This document shows, piece by piece, positions 22,513 through 34,137 of a DNA stretch of 64,000 bases. Made by a program: the position numbers and the translations under genes. Below the pieces are notes generated by a model. It did not search any database. It worked only from the letters and a program-made list of their open reading frames with translations, and was not told the DNA's origin. The stretch is from positions 152,999 to 216,998 of the forward strand of contig KN834841.1 in assembly GCA_000827265.1 (NCBI GenBank), in the 5' to 3' direction. This DNA is from Collybiopsis luxurians FD-317 M1 (lineage: Eukaryota > Basidiomycota > Agaricomycetes > Agaricales > Omphalotaceae). The number at the start of each line of letters is the position of its first letter. The first letter of the stretch is position 1.

Positions 22513-24501
22513 ATGCTGGGTCCTCGTCGTGGAGCTCACTCAAGAAATGCTCGCTGTGTTCCTGCAAATCTGGGAGCTGCAACCCAGAATGTAGCTCCTC
22601 CTCCACCCTACTCTGCTGATCCCACACCTGGAGAAGGTTTGATGAATGTGCATGCTCCGCCTGTGCCAGCACCAGCGACTACACCTGTGACTATGCCTGC
22701 AGCATCGACATCTGTGGATGCTGTCCAGCATCCTGCATTGAATGCCTCCAACGATGCAGCGCAGGGAAAATGTCATTCCAATGCTCAATCTGATATCGAT
22801 GACAGCATACGGAAGGTCATCGCTAAGGTGTATCTGCCTGAGTGGGAGAAAAAGGTGTTGGAGCTTCACACTTATTTCAATGGAAACATTGCAGTCAAAG
22901 GAGGTGGCCAGAATTTGACAGATTTCTGAAAAATGATGGTTGACAAGATTTTTCTGTTGGTAAGAGATAGGAAGGCCCCGTTCGACAATATCACTACAAG
23001 ACTTGATCCGTCCTGGGCAAGAACAAAGGCCTGGGTGCAATGCCAATGTTATCCAGGGAGGCTTCCTGCGAGCTCATCGACAAGGTGCTTGCGGTGTTAG
23101 CACCGAGGACTCCACACCAACTATTTGAACAGGAGAACAAGGAAGCTGTAATATCAGAGATGAACAGGGTGAGTACAAAGTTCAAGACTGCAGCGAAGAC
23201 ACTCTGGGATGGGCTTCCGGAGGAGGAAAAAAGCTTGTATATTGAACGTACTGAAAATATCAACATCGCTGCAAATCAAGAAGAGCTTCCTGCAGCACTC
23301 TCAGTTCTTTTGGGTTCTCTGGGTCAGTCTGAGAGGGTAGGTGGAATGGAGGCAATGCTTGTTCTGTGTTTGCGCACACCGGATGGAGACATCAGGTTGA
23401 AAAGGTATGTTGTACCCTATCATTGGGTCTGTCTTTTCCTGACAATGAAGTCATAGCGTCGTGGCAGGTACTTCTAGGGATGATTATCAGGTAATAAAAT
23501 CGACAGAATTTCAAGAGGCAGTAGTCAAGCCATTCAAGGGATGGTCTGACTCTGTCCTGCCCCAAAGGTTGCACCGTAGCAACTTTGTGTATGACCAAGA
23601 AGGGTTGCCGTTATTTCCACGTATTGTGCTGGATGAGGCAACAGGTGACCAAGTGAAAGAATTTCTAGTTGAGTATTTGGAAGAGCTGTGGAGTACGTAT
23701 TTATTTTTGAGGGAATCGGGAACTATCTCTGATTGTTGGTTACTAGAATGTCAGTACAAGGATGGCAGCATGCTGCCATGGGATCCCCTGACCATGTCTC
23801 CCGGGGACTACTACGATGTACAGAAATATAACTTCATAAAACCCCTCAAACATCTGAACATACTGGGAACCGCAGGTTCCTTTCTTGCAGCGGAGTACTT
23901 GAAGGAGTGCACTATGCCATTTTGATTTGGTCAATCCGAGTCATTGAGGACAGTGGAGCAGATGGAAAGAGAGGTAGTGGGTGCAGCAGAGGAAGTGTCG
24001 ACTGCGGGATCTCCTCCTGCTGCCGATCATGGCACTCATCCTGTTCCTTCTCAGCTTTCTGGACCTTCTCATGCAGCCTCATTGCCTGGTGATGGTTCCC
24101 CAATTCCTCGTTCAGTCTCACCCTTGTCATCTGATGCTGTAGTTGACCAACCACTTGTCTTCTTGCCGAAACCTTCTACTGCAGTCACCGGTGCACAGGA
24201 TGATACCAGTGACAATCATATTCATGAGGTAAATGCAGGGGATGCTCAAAGTTCCTCTTCGATTGTATCCTCTGCCTTTCCACCTAATGGGGCCACTAGT
24301 AGCTGTTTAACCACGATGGGAGAGGGATCCACTTCCCATACCACCCCTGCTGTAGCTGCCAAAAAGACTCGTAAATGCGCTACTCACGAGAACAATGGAT
24401 GTGACACGGATCGTGATGCCAAGAAGCCTAATGTCGGTCCCAACATTGGCATAATTGTGCGAAGAAGTGAGAGGCCACCTAAGCCTAAGAAGCTCAGTTA
24501 A
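22513..24501 (+). pseudogene. Uncharacterised Agaricomycete multi-copy family gene (family B) with in-frame TGA codons
   Basis: ATG at 22513, then a Pro/Ala/Thr-rich leader, then a helical domain with LPEWEKKVLELHTYFNG. The next piece carries TKFKTAAKTLWDGLPEEEKS and ANQEELPAALSVLLGSL. An intron near 23406-23457 leads to YQVIKSTEFQEAVVKPFKGW. A second intron near 23695-23750 leads to MLPWDPLTMSPGDYYDVQKY. The tail is low-complexity and ends IVRRSERPPKPKK. I recall similar hypothetical proteins in many mushrooms; the function is unknown. Two in-frame TGA codons (22927-22929 and 23923-23925) and a frame change near 23040 mark it as decayed, or as exons I have mis-joined. Confidence 0.5.
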
Positions 24502-24659
24502 TGCGAATGTTTCCATTTTGTATCAGCGATGTATTGGTCTTTTGTTTTTTATTAAATTTTCATGCAAATTTCGATTCTGTTTTATTATACCCTGCTGCGC
24601 AACATCCATGAATATATCTGTTGCAATGCACATTCACTAGTATGTGTAATTTGTGAGAC

Positions 24660-24990
24660 TTAAACAGTGAACATTGGTCAAATTAATCTAGTTAAACCCA
24701 GTTAAACATCAGCAGAAAAATAGTACATTTAAACTAGTTGACTGGTATTGTTAAGCTACAATGGGATTTGCACGTTAATCCACATTTATCCCGGATTAAC
24801 CTCAGGATGCAGGGTGGGTAAGATAATTAGAGGGGCTGATAATCTGGTTAAACAGAGGTCGAATCAGGTTAATCTGGTTAAACAGCGGTTTAACCTCATC
24901 AGGGGTCACCTTGAGGTGGTACCTGTTTAAACTGTTAATCCACTTTTTCATGTGCATGCTTTCATTAGCAGGGCTTGTTTAACAGTTGTA
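24660..24990. repeat. GTTTAAC/GTTAAAC motif array (right)
   Basis: About ten GTTTAA(C) or GTTAAAC words in 330 bp, including a local duplication of AATCTGGTTAAACAG (near 24840 and 24870). CTGTTAATCCA also occurs here (near 24937) and in the left array (near 5331), in the same orientation. The array begins about 160 bp after the end of the family B gene. Downstream, CpG becomes rare. Confidence 0.6.
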
Positions 24991-25275
24991 ATCAGGTTAC
25001 TGTCCTGGAGAAGGTGGACTCTCAAGCCCAAATAAAGACATTTACCACTGTAATTAGGATTTCAGTAGTTTTAATTCTTATATCTACCAGCGACTGGCCA
25101 CTCTCAATTTGCACAGCCAACATGGATCCAACCAGTTGCAACTGAATTATTATTGATGTGGATGGCCACATAGGCAGCGGCCCTGTCGCTGTTGTTCATT
25201 GTCCTTTTTGCACAGAAGAATGCATCACTCTGAATTGGTGAGAATGTCTCAGTCATAATTGCTTGGTCTGACTCA

Positions 25276-27069
25276 TTGATTATCATTGTTTACAACATTG
25301 ATGGCTCCTTCTATCAAAAACTGCAGTCTGGATTCTGGCATGATGCAGCTGGGAACTGGTCATTTCTTGGATATCAGGGAACAGAAAAATGTGACTTACT
25401 TTATGAAGTTTCTGGAACAGATGCTCATGAGGCTATCACACATCAGGCTCAGTGCTCAGACTCTGCTCCCTCTTCTCCAGAGCTTGGGGTGAATAGGGCT
25501 AGTTTTCAAGAGGCAGCTCAGCTGGCTGCTTACCACACTTACTGTTGAGAGATTATAGATGAGCATACAGTTGCTGGGGAATATCCTCTTCCTCCTAGAG
25601 TGCATGGGGAAACTGAAGCTTTGATTTGAGTTCACAAGATAGCATTTGGTTGGGGCAATGGAGTAGAAGAGGAGATCACAGATAGTGAGTATGAGTTGGC
25701 AGAAATGGAATTTTTCTTTGTTCCTTTACACTGGGTACCCTGGCCCAATTATCCTGTCCCTGGAATAGATGAAACCATGCACAAGGAAGATTTTCCTGAA
25801 GTAGAGACCATAGTAGAGAACTATGGAGGTATGACTTTTGAGTTGTTTCCAGCCAAAGTCACACCTGAGCACGCAAAGGCCAGGAAGTTGAGGGAGTATT
25901 ATGGTCAGTGGGTATTGGATTTATTGGATGAACTATTGTATTATTATCAAGACATTGAGCACTGCTGCAAAGTGTGGCTAGACTGTCAGTACAATACTCC
26001 ATGGAACATGGCTGTGATTATGAAGGAGACCATGAAGCTCCACCCTACTCTAGTGGGGCCTAACAGATCACTACATGAATGACATCCTTTTCCTACTATA
26101 TGAATTGCAACTTTTTCTATCTGCTTTGCCTACCTAATATCTCTACTATTACCCTCAGTCCTTCTCCTTATCTAGTCAGCTTGCCATCTTGTGTACATAA
26201 TCAATAAATGCTTACATAGTGACCTTACACTCCAGAATGAGTCTGGGAGTGCTTTTGCTAAAATCTTTTATGATATTTAATGATAAGTGGGAAATCAGTC
26301 TTGATGCCTTATGCATAAGCAGAATAAAAATCTCATTTTGCCTATATATAAAGCTGTATTGTGGCCTTACAGGTGGATGATTGCTATCCAAAGCAGCAAA
26401 TTATTGAGCATACTCAGGATTCTGTCAAAAGGTGCGAACCAGATATTGCTGCCAGAAATGTAACCTATATTGCATGGAGCTGAGATGACTTATGACGCAA
26501 CAAAAGGCCCCATGTAATGTGATATTCCCCAAGCCAATTGAGACGGATAACCTCTTCAGTTTGGATGTAGACAACAACATCTGGTTAAATATTGGATTGG
26601 GTATGACAAAGAGAACAATGGTGTTTGTCGGGGTATATGTGCACTACTTGATAGATATTGTTGCAATGAAGAATGGTGGTAGTTGTTAGCAGAGTGGAAT
26701 GCAATGCAGCAACGGTTCAGCAAAGAGTGGAAGGTTGTGCAGATGACACCAGATGCAGGCAGTAAGCTCATTTTGCAGAGGTATCATTCTCCACTGATCT
26801 TTGTTTGTTTTGAAGTCAAGATGTTTGCTATCACCTCGAGATTTGTAAGGACCAGCTGCTGCACTTATATGTGGTTTGGGCAAGGGCAATTATTGGTGTC
26901 CCTGTGGGTGCAGACCTTGCAGGGTGGGGTCTGTCGCAGGAGGCATTCAACATGCCCAAGGGAATATTTTATGGGCACTGGAGTGAAACATGTAGAGTAA
27001 GAAATGTTTGATGCAGAGTTTGAGGCAAAGGTGGATGAGCTCATTACTGAACACTTAGACAGTCTTTGA
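25276..27069 (+). pseudogene. Uncharacterised ORF family relic, possibly related to family B
   Basis: One frame is readable over 25276-26081, broken only by TGA at 25546-25548 and 25627-25629. It includes MEFFFVPLHWVPWPNYPVPG and YGQWVLDLLDELLYYYQDIE. After a 400 bp gap the frame resumes at 26492-27069 in pieces with EWNAMQQRFSKEWKVVQM and a C-terminal part that reads as IGVPVGADLAGWGLSQEAF in another frame. CpG is almost absent. I recognise the general look of a repeated mushroom hypothetical protein but cannot name it. It is decayed. Confidence 0.4.
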
Positions 27070-27431
27070 GTAACAGAAAATTATTGTGATTTGAATAGTA
27101 ATAGTGTAGTTTAATACTGGTTACTGTTCAATATATGTATAGATGTACCATATATACCAAACCACTTGAATTCAGAACATCATTGCTGGGTAAAGAGTTA
27201 GAGAAAGTAGAAAATGAAGAGCATGCAGTACAACTAAGCATGTTATTGACACTATATGTATTTAAGGTAATTGTGCTATTTAAGGAAACTCGGGATTTGC
27301 TTTTCAAGAGACTCCCTAGTAAATAAATAAAGGCATGGACAGCCCAGAAATTATTTCTAATGCCAGCTGCAGCCCCAGATAAAATTTACACTTAGGCTGC
27401 AGCTCAGTGTCAGAAACAGCCAATGAGCTGC

Positions 27432-27501
27432 CACTTCAGGCAACCACCTAACCAGCCCTACTTAGGATAAATTCTTTAAGCAAAATATTTATCCTAAGAG
27501 G
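27432..27501. repeat. Dispersed 70-bp repeat with internal hairpin (copy 1)
   Basis: Shares about 65 of 70 positions with 47218-47287. It begins CACTTCAGGCAACCACCTAA and contains TTAGGATAAA...TTTATCCTAA, which can pair as a stem. Probably the end of a small mobile element. Confidence 0.65.
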
Positions 27502-28138
27502 GGCACCTTTGGGGCATTCTGCCCCACCACACTTGAGGTGGGGCTCCAGCTCAGACTTCAAATGCTTACCAGGCTGCAGCCTCATATGCCATATGGCTTG
27601 TAAGTGCTTCAGCCCAACCAAAACTTTGTCAACAAATGTCTCTTTAATACAGTCACCCTTTGCAGTATCCTCATATATCAACCATCTGGCAGTCACAATG
27701 ATAGGATTAATTTAACTGAATTTAAAGTCAACCTCACTAACAATTCAAGTAATTGAAATGACAGTAAAACACTTAGTATCCAATAAACATGCTGAACTAT
27801 TCTTTCTATAACAATAATTTCATACCAGAATATATTATGTTACAACCAAGTGCCACTGCACCTTTGATTGAGGAAATTGCACAACTACTAAGATGTAACA
27901 TACCAGTTGCTATGGCCAATCCCCTTCAATTGTTACCTTTAATTGTTCCTATCACATCCATGTATTTACCATCATATAAATAGAACGATATACCTTTTCT
28001 AGAAAATATCACTGCAGGCCAAGCCTTAAGTTATATAAGGGGCTGCAGGTCAGGCATACCCATAGAAAGAGTTAAATAGGGGCTGCAGCCCATGCAATGT
28101 GCTATATATTGGAAACAGTATCAACTGTTTTTTGAGGC

Positions 28139-28162
28139 TTCAGTCAGCCTAGGCTGACTGAA
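28139..28162. repeat. 24-bp perfect palindrome
   Basis: The half site is TTCAGTCAGCCT, followed directly by its reverse complement with no spacer. Lies in decayed sequence. It could be a cruciform, a dimeric protein site or a remnant of joined element ends. Confidence 0.7.
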
Positions 28163-29088
28163 AATCCCCTTGGGCTATCTGGGTATCCCAGGTTGACCAA
28201 ACATCCCAGGGGACACCCCCATGTGCATGCTGTAATTCTTTAAGGCTTTTAAGAGAGCCCCAAGGATCTCTGAGAGAAGGTGTCAAAACATCACTTCTGA
28301 CTTGTCCATGAAATAACCACATTGCATTGGAGATTGTCAATTTGTAATGTTTCTGCTTCAACAGAAGCACTGAGTGTAGCAATGAGTGTTTTGGGTCTAG
28401 GGGTCCAAAGCGGTCTATATAGCAGAACTAAACTAATCATGTGGGATGAGCATTGTATGTCAGTCAACACTGCAAGGAGCTGTGTAAGGTCTTGATACAT
28501 TGTGTGTTTTTGTCATTGAAACATATATATCTGAGTATGTAGACTGGACCAGAGTTTGAGGGGTACTGGTCAATGGTACAGGTCAATGGGAGTAAGTGAT
28601 AAAACTCAAAACTGAAACATTACCAGTTTGGGTGCATTCTCAGCATATAGCAGTTTTCAAATAACATTATTTATTGTGCAAAGAATCCATTCCAGTTCCA
28701 GATGTGACTCATGGCTATTAGTGAGGGTAGTACTTCAATTCAGGTGTGGGGAGTGCTTAATTGACTGAAAGGTAATATCATACCAAAACTCTTCAAGTTC
28801 TTGTCAAAATCCTTTTTGTTTTTTTTTCCAAGCTTATATTCATTAGAAAGTAGACAGTGAGAATGAGAGGAGGAGGGAGAGTGAGTAGTGAATCTAGGTT
28901 TTTCCTTGATGAATGCAAGTTGGTTGAATAGGGGGGAAGGAGGGACAGAATCATTACAAAAATTTGATGCATGAGAAACTGTTTAAGTTAAAGCACTCGG
29001 ACTGTGGTCATTTACCACTTGACTTTACAAGTCAACTTCATGCATTTGCATATCTATTTACAGCTGTGATATGAGGTTAGTCTGCAGC

Positions 29089-29442
29089 CTATGTGCAGGG
29101 TTCTGAAATAAGTGCAACCCAAGCTGCCCTAAAATTTGCTACCAACACCCAATTCCTGAATAATTTGCAGAGGTATTTCTCATGTGTCATCCTGGCTGTT
29201 GGACATTCAACCCAGTTTTTCCAGCTTCCTAACTTCACTGAATCACTGCTAGCTCTAAGCTTGGAAGATGGCATTGAAGCAGAAACATTATAATGGCAAA
29301 CTTTACAAGCAGGATACCACTGAGGACTGGAGCCAATGAATGTTGACAGCTGATGTCCACAATTCTTCATGACTTTGCTAGACCTTTTTGGAGCAGGATT
29401 TGGGTGGGAATGAAGAGAAAAAAGATGAATCGGAAGGATCAT
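29089..29442 (-). CDS. Uncharacterised minus-strand ORF
   Basis: A 117-codon frame starting with ATG. It contains a CxxC pair (YPACKVCHY), a Ser-rich segment and a Trp-rich C-terminal part (SWKNWVECP). The Cys pair suggests a small zinc-binding or transposon-derived segment, but no partner cysteines are clear. It is not recognised. It lies just before the Msb1/Mug8 relic on the opposite strand. Confidence 0.25.
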   Translation of the reverse strand: MILPIHLFSLHSHPNPAPKRSSKVMKNCGHQLSTFIGSSPQWYPACKVCHYNVSASMPSSKLRASSDSVKLGSWKNWVECPTARMTHEKYLCKLFRNWVLVANFRAAWVALISEPCT

Positions 29443-30205
29443 TACATTTGGATTTATTCAAAACATTTCTCATGTGTGTGCAGTACATCTGGTGCTCTAC
29501 TACAACTGTGTAGAGAACAGCTGATGATTATATATTGCCAGATATAGTTTTTCTACAAAGTCATATCAAACTACAAATAATTGCAATGCAGTCTATATTC
29601 TCTCACTCAAAGTCTAATCACAACTTGTCTCTGCCCCAACTTCCAGTGCTGTCCTTCCTACAGATGCTTTAGAGCAATTCCTTGATACTCTCATTCCTTA
29701 TACCCCCCACCTTCCTCTAACTCCTACTCTGGTAACTCTGCAAGCAGGTACAGGGAGGTCCTACAGCTTCCTATCCCCCTCCCACAACCTCATCCTCAGC
29801 CTCAATGATGCCTGACACCTTACCCTGCCTACCTCACCTGAGCCAAATAAGAACACCTCCACTCCTACCCCCCACCCACTTCTCCATGCTCCTTGAGATG
29901 AGATTAACATGTGTCAAGTATCAGAGTGTGACAACAACAATGGAGATGGGGGAGTTGAAGAGGGAGAGGAGGGAGGTGAGTAGGTATCAGGAGGTCCTCC
30001 CTGAGCCTTTGAAGGGGACACTGGTAGACCTATTCAGGGTCCTCACAAGGTTAATTGCATACAGTGCTAAATCTGGAATCACACCTCCCAGTCTCAGCCC
30101 CCTCTTTGGTCCACTCCTGTTCAGTCTAGGTCCACTCAAAAGGTCACCTTCTTCCCATCTCCATCTTTTACTAGTACCAGTGCTGGCATGCCATATGTAG
30201 ACCCA

Positions 30206-30346
30206 CATCAGGAAAAATGGGGTTGAACCTCAGGAAACCTAAGAAGAATAGGATACTTCAAGCACTTAGTTTACCTAGGCCATCCTCAGGTAACCTCCCC
30301 AAGGTTGTCATTATGTAACCCCAAGCTCAACCCATTTTTCCTGATG
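30206..30346. mobile_element. Possible 141-bp hairpin element inside the Msb1/Mug8 relic
   Basis: CATCAGGAAAAATGGGGTTG at 30206-30225 is mirrored by CTCAACCCATTTTTCCTGATG-like sequence at 30326-30346, with one base of difference in the G run. The interior also has AGGTAACCTCC/CCTCAGG words. The size and structure fit a tiny MITE-like insertion. No target duplication could be defined. Confidence 0.45.
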
Positions 30347-32036
30347 CATCCTCCTTCAAATCTGCCTATGCAGTGTATCTCCACTCTGTCCATGCTGAAC
30401 ACCTCATCCTCTCCTTCATCCACTGGCAAGACACCCACAGCAGTGCCAGCACCAGCAGTCACAATGGGGTTGGGGGTGCCATTGGGGGCATCCCCACCTG
30501 ACTTGAAGAGTGGGCCTGAGATTACCTGCATATGCTCTTGGGGCATTCCAACATCCTCACTCTCTCTGACTTGCTCCCTTCATTTTCTGACATGGGCATG
30601 GGCACAATGGGAGGAAGGATACCCATATGTAAAGGCACCAAGATGAGTTGGGTGGTGGACTGTGGAGCATTATGAGAGGGATTTAGTGAGGTTTTGTGTG
30701 CAGTGGGCATTGCCTTATCTTTCAGGGCGTGGATCAAATTATGTATTGCCAATGGGAGTGGGGGGTGGGAGTAGTTTGGGGGGAGAATTGCACCTGCTTT
30801 AGCAGAGAAGGATAAGGATAAGGGGGCAGCTTTGACTTTGAATGGGAAAATGCCACTGGGGTATTCTGATGTGTATCACAAGAAGATGAATATCCCACCT
30901 GGGATGGAGCCAGGTTCATCCCTATTTGCACCTGCATCCCTGTCTTTGTCAATGTCTTCAACATTGTCCTATTCATCGTCATATCCATTCACTTTATCCC
31001 CACTCACCTGGTTGATGTCTGCTATGTCTTTATATTTGTATATGAACCCCAATGACCCCTCAATCTCTCCATCAACCTTATCCCCTGGTACACCATCCAC
31101 TCCTATGTCTCAACATGGACCTACTACAATGAGGTTCAAAACACTCACTGACACTTAATGGCGTTTGTTTGAAACCTCCAGTTTCTCCTTGTTTTCATCA
31201 CCCTCATCCTCTCTCATCTCAGTTGAGAATGCACTCAAGTTTGATTTGACAAAGTGCAAGGAAAGCACAGATGCAGTGGTGGCAGTGGTGGTTTAAGTGG
31301 TGGAGGTACAGGATGGGGTGGTGGGGGGCAGAATAACAGGGACTCAATAGACTGGAGAGCATTTGTGAATGGTGGGTTTGACTGAGAAACCAATAGGGAT
31401 CAGTCGAGTATCACTACAGGAGGGATGGTGAGGTTGGGTGGGATGACCTATGGGAGGTTTTTTGCTCAATCCCAGGGTGGGGGTAGTGATGATGGGGGAG
31501 TGGGAGTGGAGTATGTGGGAGCAGATGGAGAGCTTGCAGATGTGACAGAGTTTATGCTGGATACAGGGTTGAACACTGCATTGCAGTTTGATTTTGGGGA
31601 GTTGGGGTTGTTGGGGTTGGTTTTTAGGGATAAGGAGAGGGAGAAGGAGAGGGAGAGGGAACAGGAGAGGGAGAAGGAGAGGGGGTTGGGGAAGAGGTGA
31701 AGAGGAAGGAAAAGATTAATTGGATTGATTGGACATTAATGAGTGCAGTGAACTGACCTATGGTCTTTATCCTCCTTCTAGCCACTATCCCTGTTTACAT
31801 GGTCCACAATGCCCATCCCGGCATTGGAGACAATTATTGAGTCTGCATTTTTGGATGTGTGGGTTGATTTGGTCAGTTGGGAATTTGCAAGTAGGACAAT
31901 GGATGTAGATGTATTAGAGAGTCAGATAGGGGTGTATGGGTGAGTTGTTTTTTTTTTCTAGTTTGGTTTGGGGAACTTTGCTGTGGATGCATTGGAGTCC
32001 GATGGGCTGTGTGATGGGCTGACAGTGCAGGTAATA

Positions 32037-32060
32037 TTGGGGTTGGGGTTGGGGTTGGGA
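32037..32060 (+). repeat. (TTGGGG)n tract
   Basis: Three TTGGGG units and one TTGGGA. A further G-rich tract with four G runs lies at about 31594-31621. Both are on the sense strand of the Msb1/Mug8 relic. They could form G-quadruplexes. Confidence 0.7.
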
Positions 32061-32693
32061 TGTTGCAATGATGGGTGGATGTGGGTGCAGCAGTTTAGGG
32101 ATGTTGTGGTGCCAGCTGAGCTTGGGCAGCATTTCATCATCCTGCTCCTGCTATGGAGCACAATATTGCTTGATCCTATATCTTCTGTTGCAACCATTCA
32201 TTCCCTCTTTTATTTCCTTTGCTTCTCATGCATTTTTTATGCTCCAAATTTGCCTTTTTTTTCTCTTCCATTGATATTGTAAGAGACCAATGCTAATGCC
32301 AAACTCATTTTTTTTCTGCCTCTCCAAATCTCAATAATTCCCAATTCTTCCCATTCACAATGCCTATCAATATAGTGCTGAGCTAGACCCAAACACAAAC
32401 ATTTCAAGGATGGCTCTCAATTACACAATCAGCTGAGATGATGGAGATTTTCAAGATCCTGCAGAGGCCACAAGTTGGAAGAGTGAATTGTTCAAAGAGT
32501 GTAATTGGGTTTTGGTGAGTACACTGGCTGTTCTCCTCTTTAAATCCTTTGCTGAAGCACTGTCCCTCCCACATAGTTGAGTTCAAAGCCCTACTGAACT
32601 CCTTGCCTTCATGTCCCATTGAACAATTCATACACATCAACTTTGCTGTTCTTCAATGAGTACATCCTGAGGGAATATTGTGCCCAGCTTGTT

Positions 32694-32940
32694 ATGAGTG
32701 CATGGAATGGAATGGAATGGAATGCCGAGTTTCTGCTCTGACAATTCTGTGTCTGATCTAAGGCAGGCAATTTTGAATTCATCTAATTTTTGCAATTTAT
32801 ACAATTTAGTTAGTTTTCATTACTTACATTGATGATCCAGGATCCACAAGGTATGTAGTTTGTTACAATTACTGAAAGGGGCACAAGTCCTGCCATGCAT
32901 TAGCATTGGCCTACTTTGCATCAAGTACACCAGTTGGCTG
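32694..32940 (+). repeat. Fragment of dispersed element family C (copy 1)
   Basis: Begins GAGTGCATGGAATGGAATGG and continues through AATTCTGTGTCTGATC and CAGGCAATTTTG. About 170 bp on it has GGCACAAGTCCTGCCATGC and ATTGGCC, matching the two other copies near 37583-37925 and 52538-52775 in order. The most diverged of the three. A short GGAAT expansion is local to this copy. Confidence 0.55.
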
Positions 32941-34137
32941 GGATCCACCCTTCATTAATTCTCAATCCCTCTTTAGGTTCTGCCCACTCCTCCTCAACCT
33001 CCACTTCCCCTCCATCCTCTTCCTCCACTGACAGGTGTGTCAGACTTGCCTCACTCTTCTCATCACCCAGTCATACCAGTGCAGCATCTACTGCAAGTCT
33101 CATTGATGCTGGATGGGGGAAGAAGAAGAAGAAGATCAAGGAGGCAAAGAGTAAGAAGGATAAGAAAGATAAGGTGGGAGTGGGAGGAGGAGGGGGGAGG
33201 ATCTATCTTTTCAAGGAGTATGAGGACTTTGATGATTGCAAGTATGCCGACACTGTATTTGAGGCAGAATTATGATGATGGGTGAGTGGGATTGGCTCTG
33301 GTTCATAAAAAGAGACATGACTGACTGATTCTTGTTAGGACAACCTCCTCAATGACTGTTAGACCAATGATATCCTGTTGTCCACTGTGTGGCAACTCTC
33401 TTAATCAGAGCAAAGAGATGGACTTTGAGGGCATGCTCCAGAACGGGACACTGCACACAATGGATGCTCATGGTGGCGGGATGAGTGTTGTTGAGGCTGG
33501 GATGACAGATAATGAGAACAAGGAAGATGGGAAGTATAGCATGCATAGTAGGATGATGGCAATGCATGATGGATTGCTAGAGGGTGGGATGGCACCAAGG
33601 ATGCCTGGGTCTGGTGGCTTGCATTCACAGCTACAGCCAGAGCTGATGAGTTCTGTGGGGCATGAACATGCTAATAATAAAACCAGTGCCACTGCCACTG
33701 CTGCTACTCCGGTATTGTCACCCACTATGCCCTTGACAAACTGTGGAGTGAACATCATCTATCTTCCTGCTTTTTCTTCCTTGCCATCCACTTCAAAACA
33801 GCACCAGCCCTCCACAAAGCCCAAAGGTCTGAAAGTGCCTACCACTTGTGGTTGTTGTCACTTGAAGCAGAATCTCATCCTGGCTGAATATCATACAGTT
33901 GAGTTTGAGGTGCATTTGACGAGCAGTGGAGAGATGGAGGAGGAGAGCAATCTTTTCAAGGCTAACAGAACCACTGAAAGGGGTGACATTCCATCTGAAG
34001 GTGATGGCTTCATCAAAGAAGCTGCTTGCAGGAGAAGAGTGGCTCAGTTGGCTGAATGGGAGAGGCTAAAGTCAGAGAGGTGAAGTGGGGGGAAGAGGTT
34101 CAGTCTCAGACTTGGCAGTAGGGGTGGAGGGTCAAAA

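Larger units (their letters stand above)
27070..29088. other. Decayed non-coding region
   Basis: No gene is supported. The region holds the 70 bp dispersed repeat at 27432, several GGCTGCAG words, and a long palindrome at 28139. Open frames are short and low in complexity. CpG is very scarce. Confidence 0.4.
29645..34083 (+). pseudogene. Degenerate copy of an Msb1/Mug8-domain (RhoGAP-like) gene
   Basis: Several pieces occur in the order expected for the basidiomycete Msb1/Mug8-domain protein: LEQFLDTLIPYTPHLPLTPT and SYSFLSPS (29.66-29.79 kb); RVLTRLIAYSA and LSPLFGPLLFSLG (30.0-30.13 kb); SDVYHKKMNIPPGM and RFKTLTDT-stop-WRLFE (30.86-31.17 kb); LKFDLTKC (31.23 kb); LETIIESAFLDVWVDLVSWE (31.82 kb); GNFAVDAL and QQFRDVVVPAELGQ (31.97-32.13 kb); and a C-terminal HTVEFEVHL (33.90 kb) before a basic tail ending at 34083. 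Known family members act in polarity and Rho signalling. Stops, frame changes, an apparent N-terminal truncation and CpG depletion show that this is not a working gene. Intron remnants suggest duplication at the DNA level. Confidence 0.6.

Noticed and set aside
22927..25629. In-frame TGA codons as selenocysteine or programmed readthrough
   Set aside because: No SECIS-like structure could be argued, fungi of this group generally lack the selenocysteine system, and the TGAs occur across unrelated relic genes in CpG-depleted DNA, which fits decay better.
32694..32730. GGAAT run as a satellite array
   Set aside because: Only about four units, and it lies within a copy of the family C repeat whose other copies lack the expansion.
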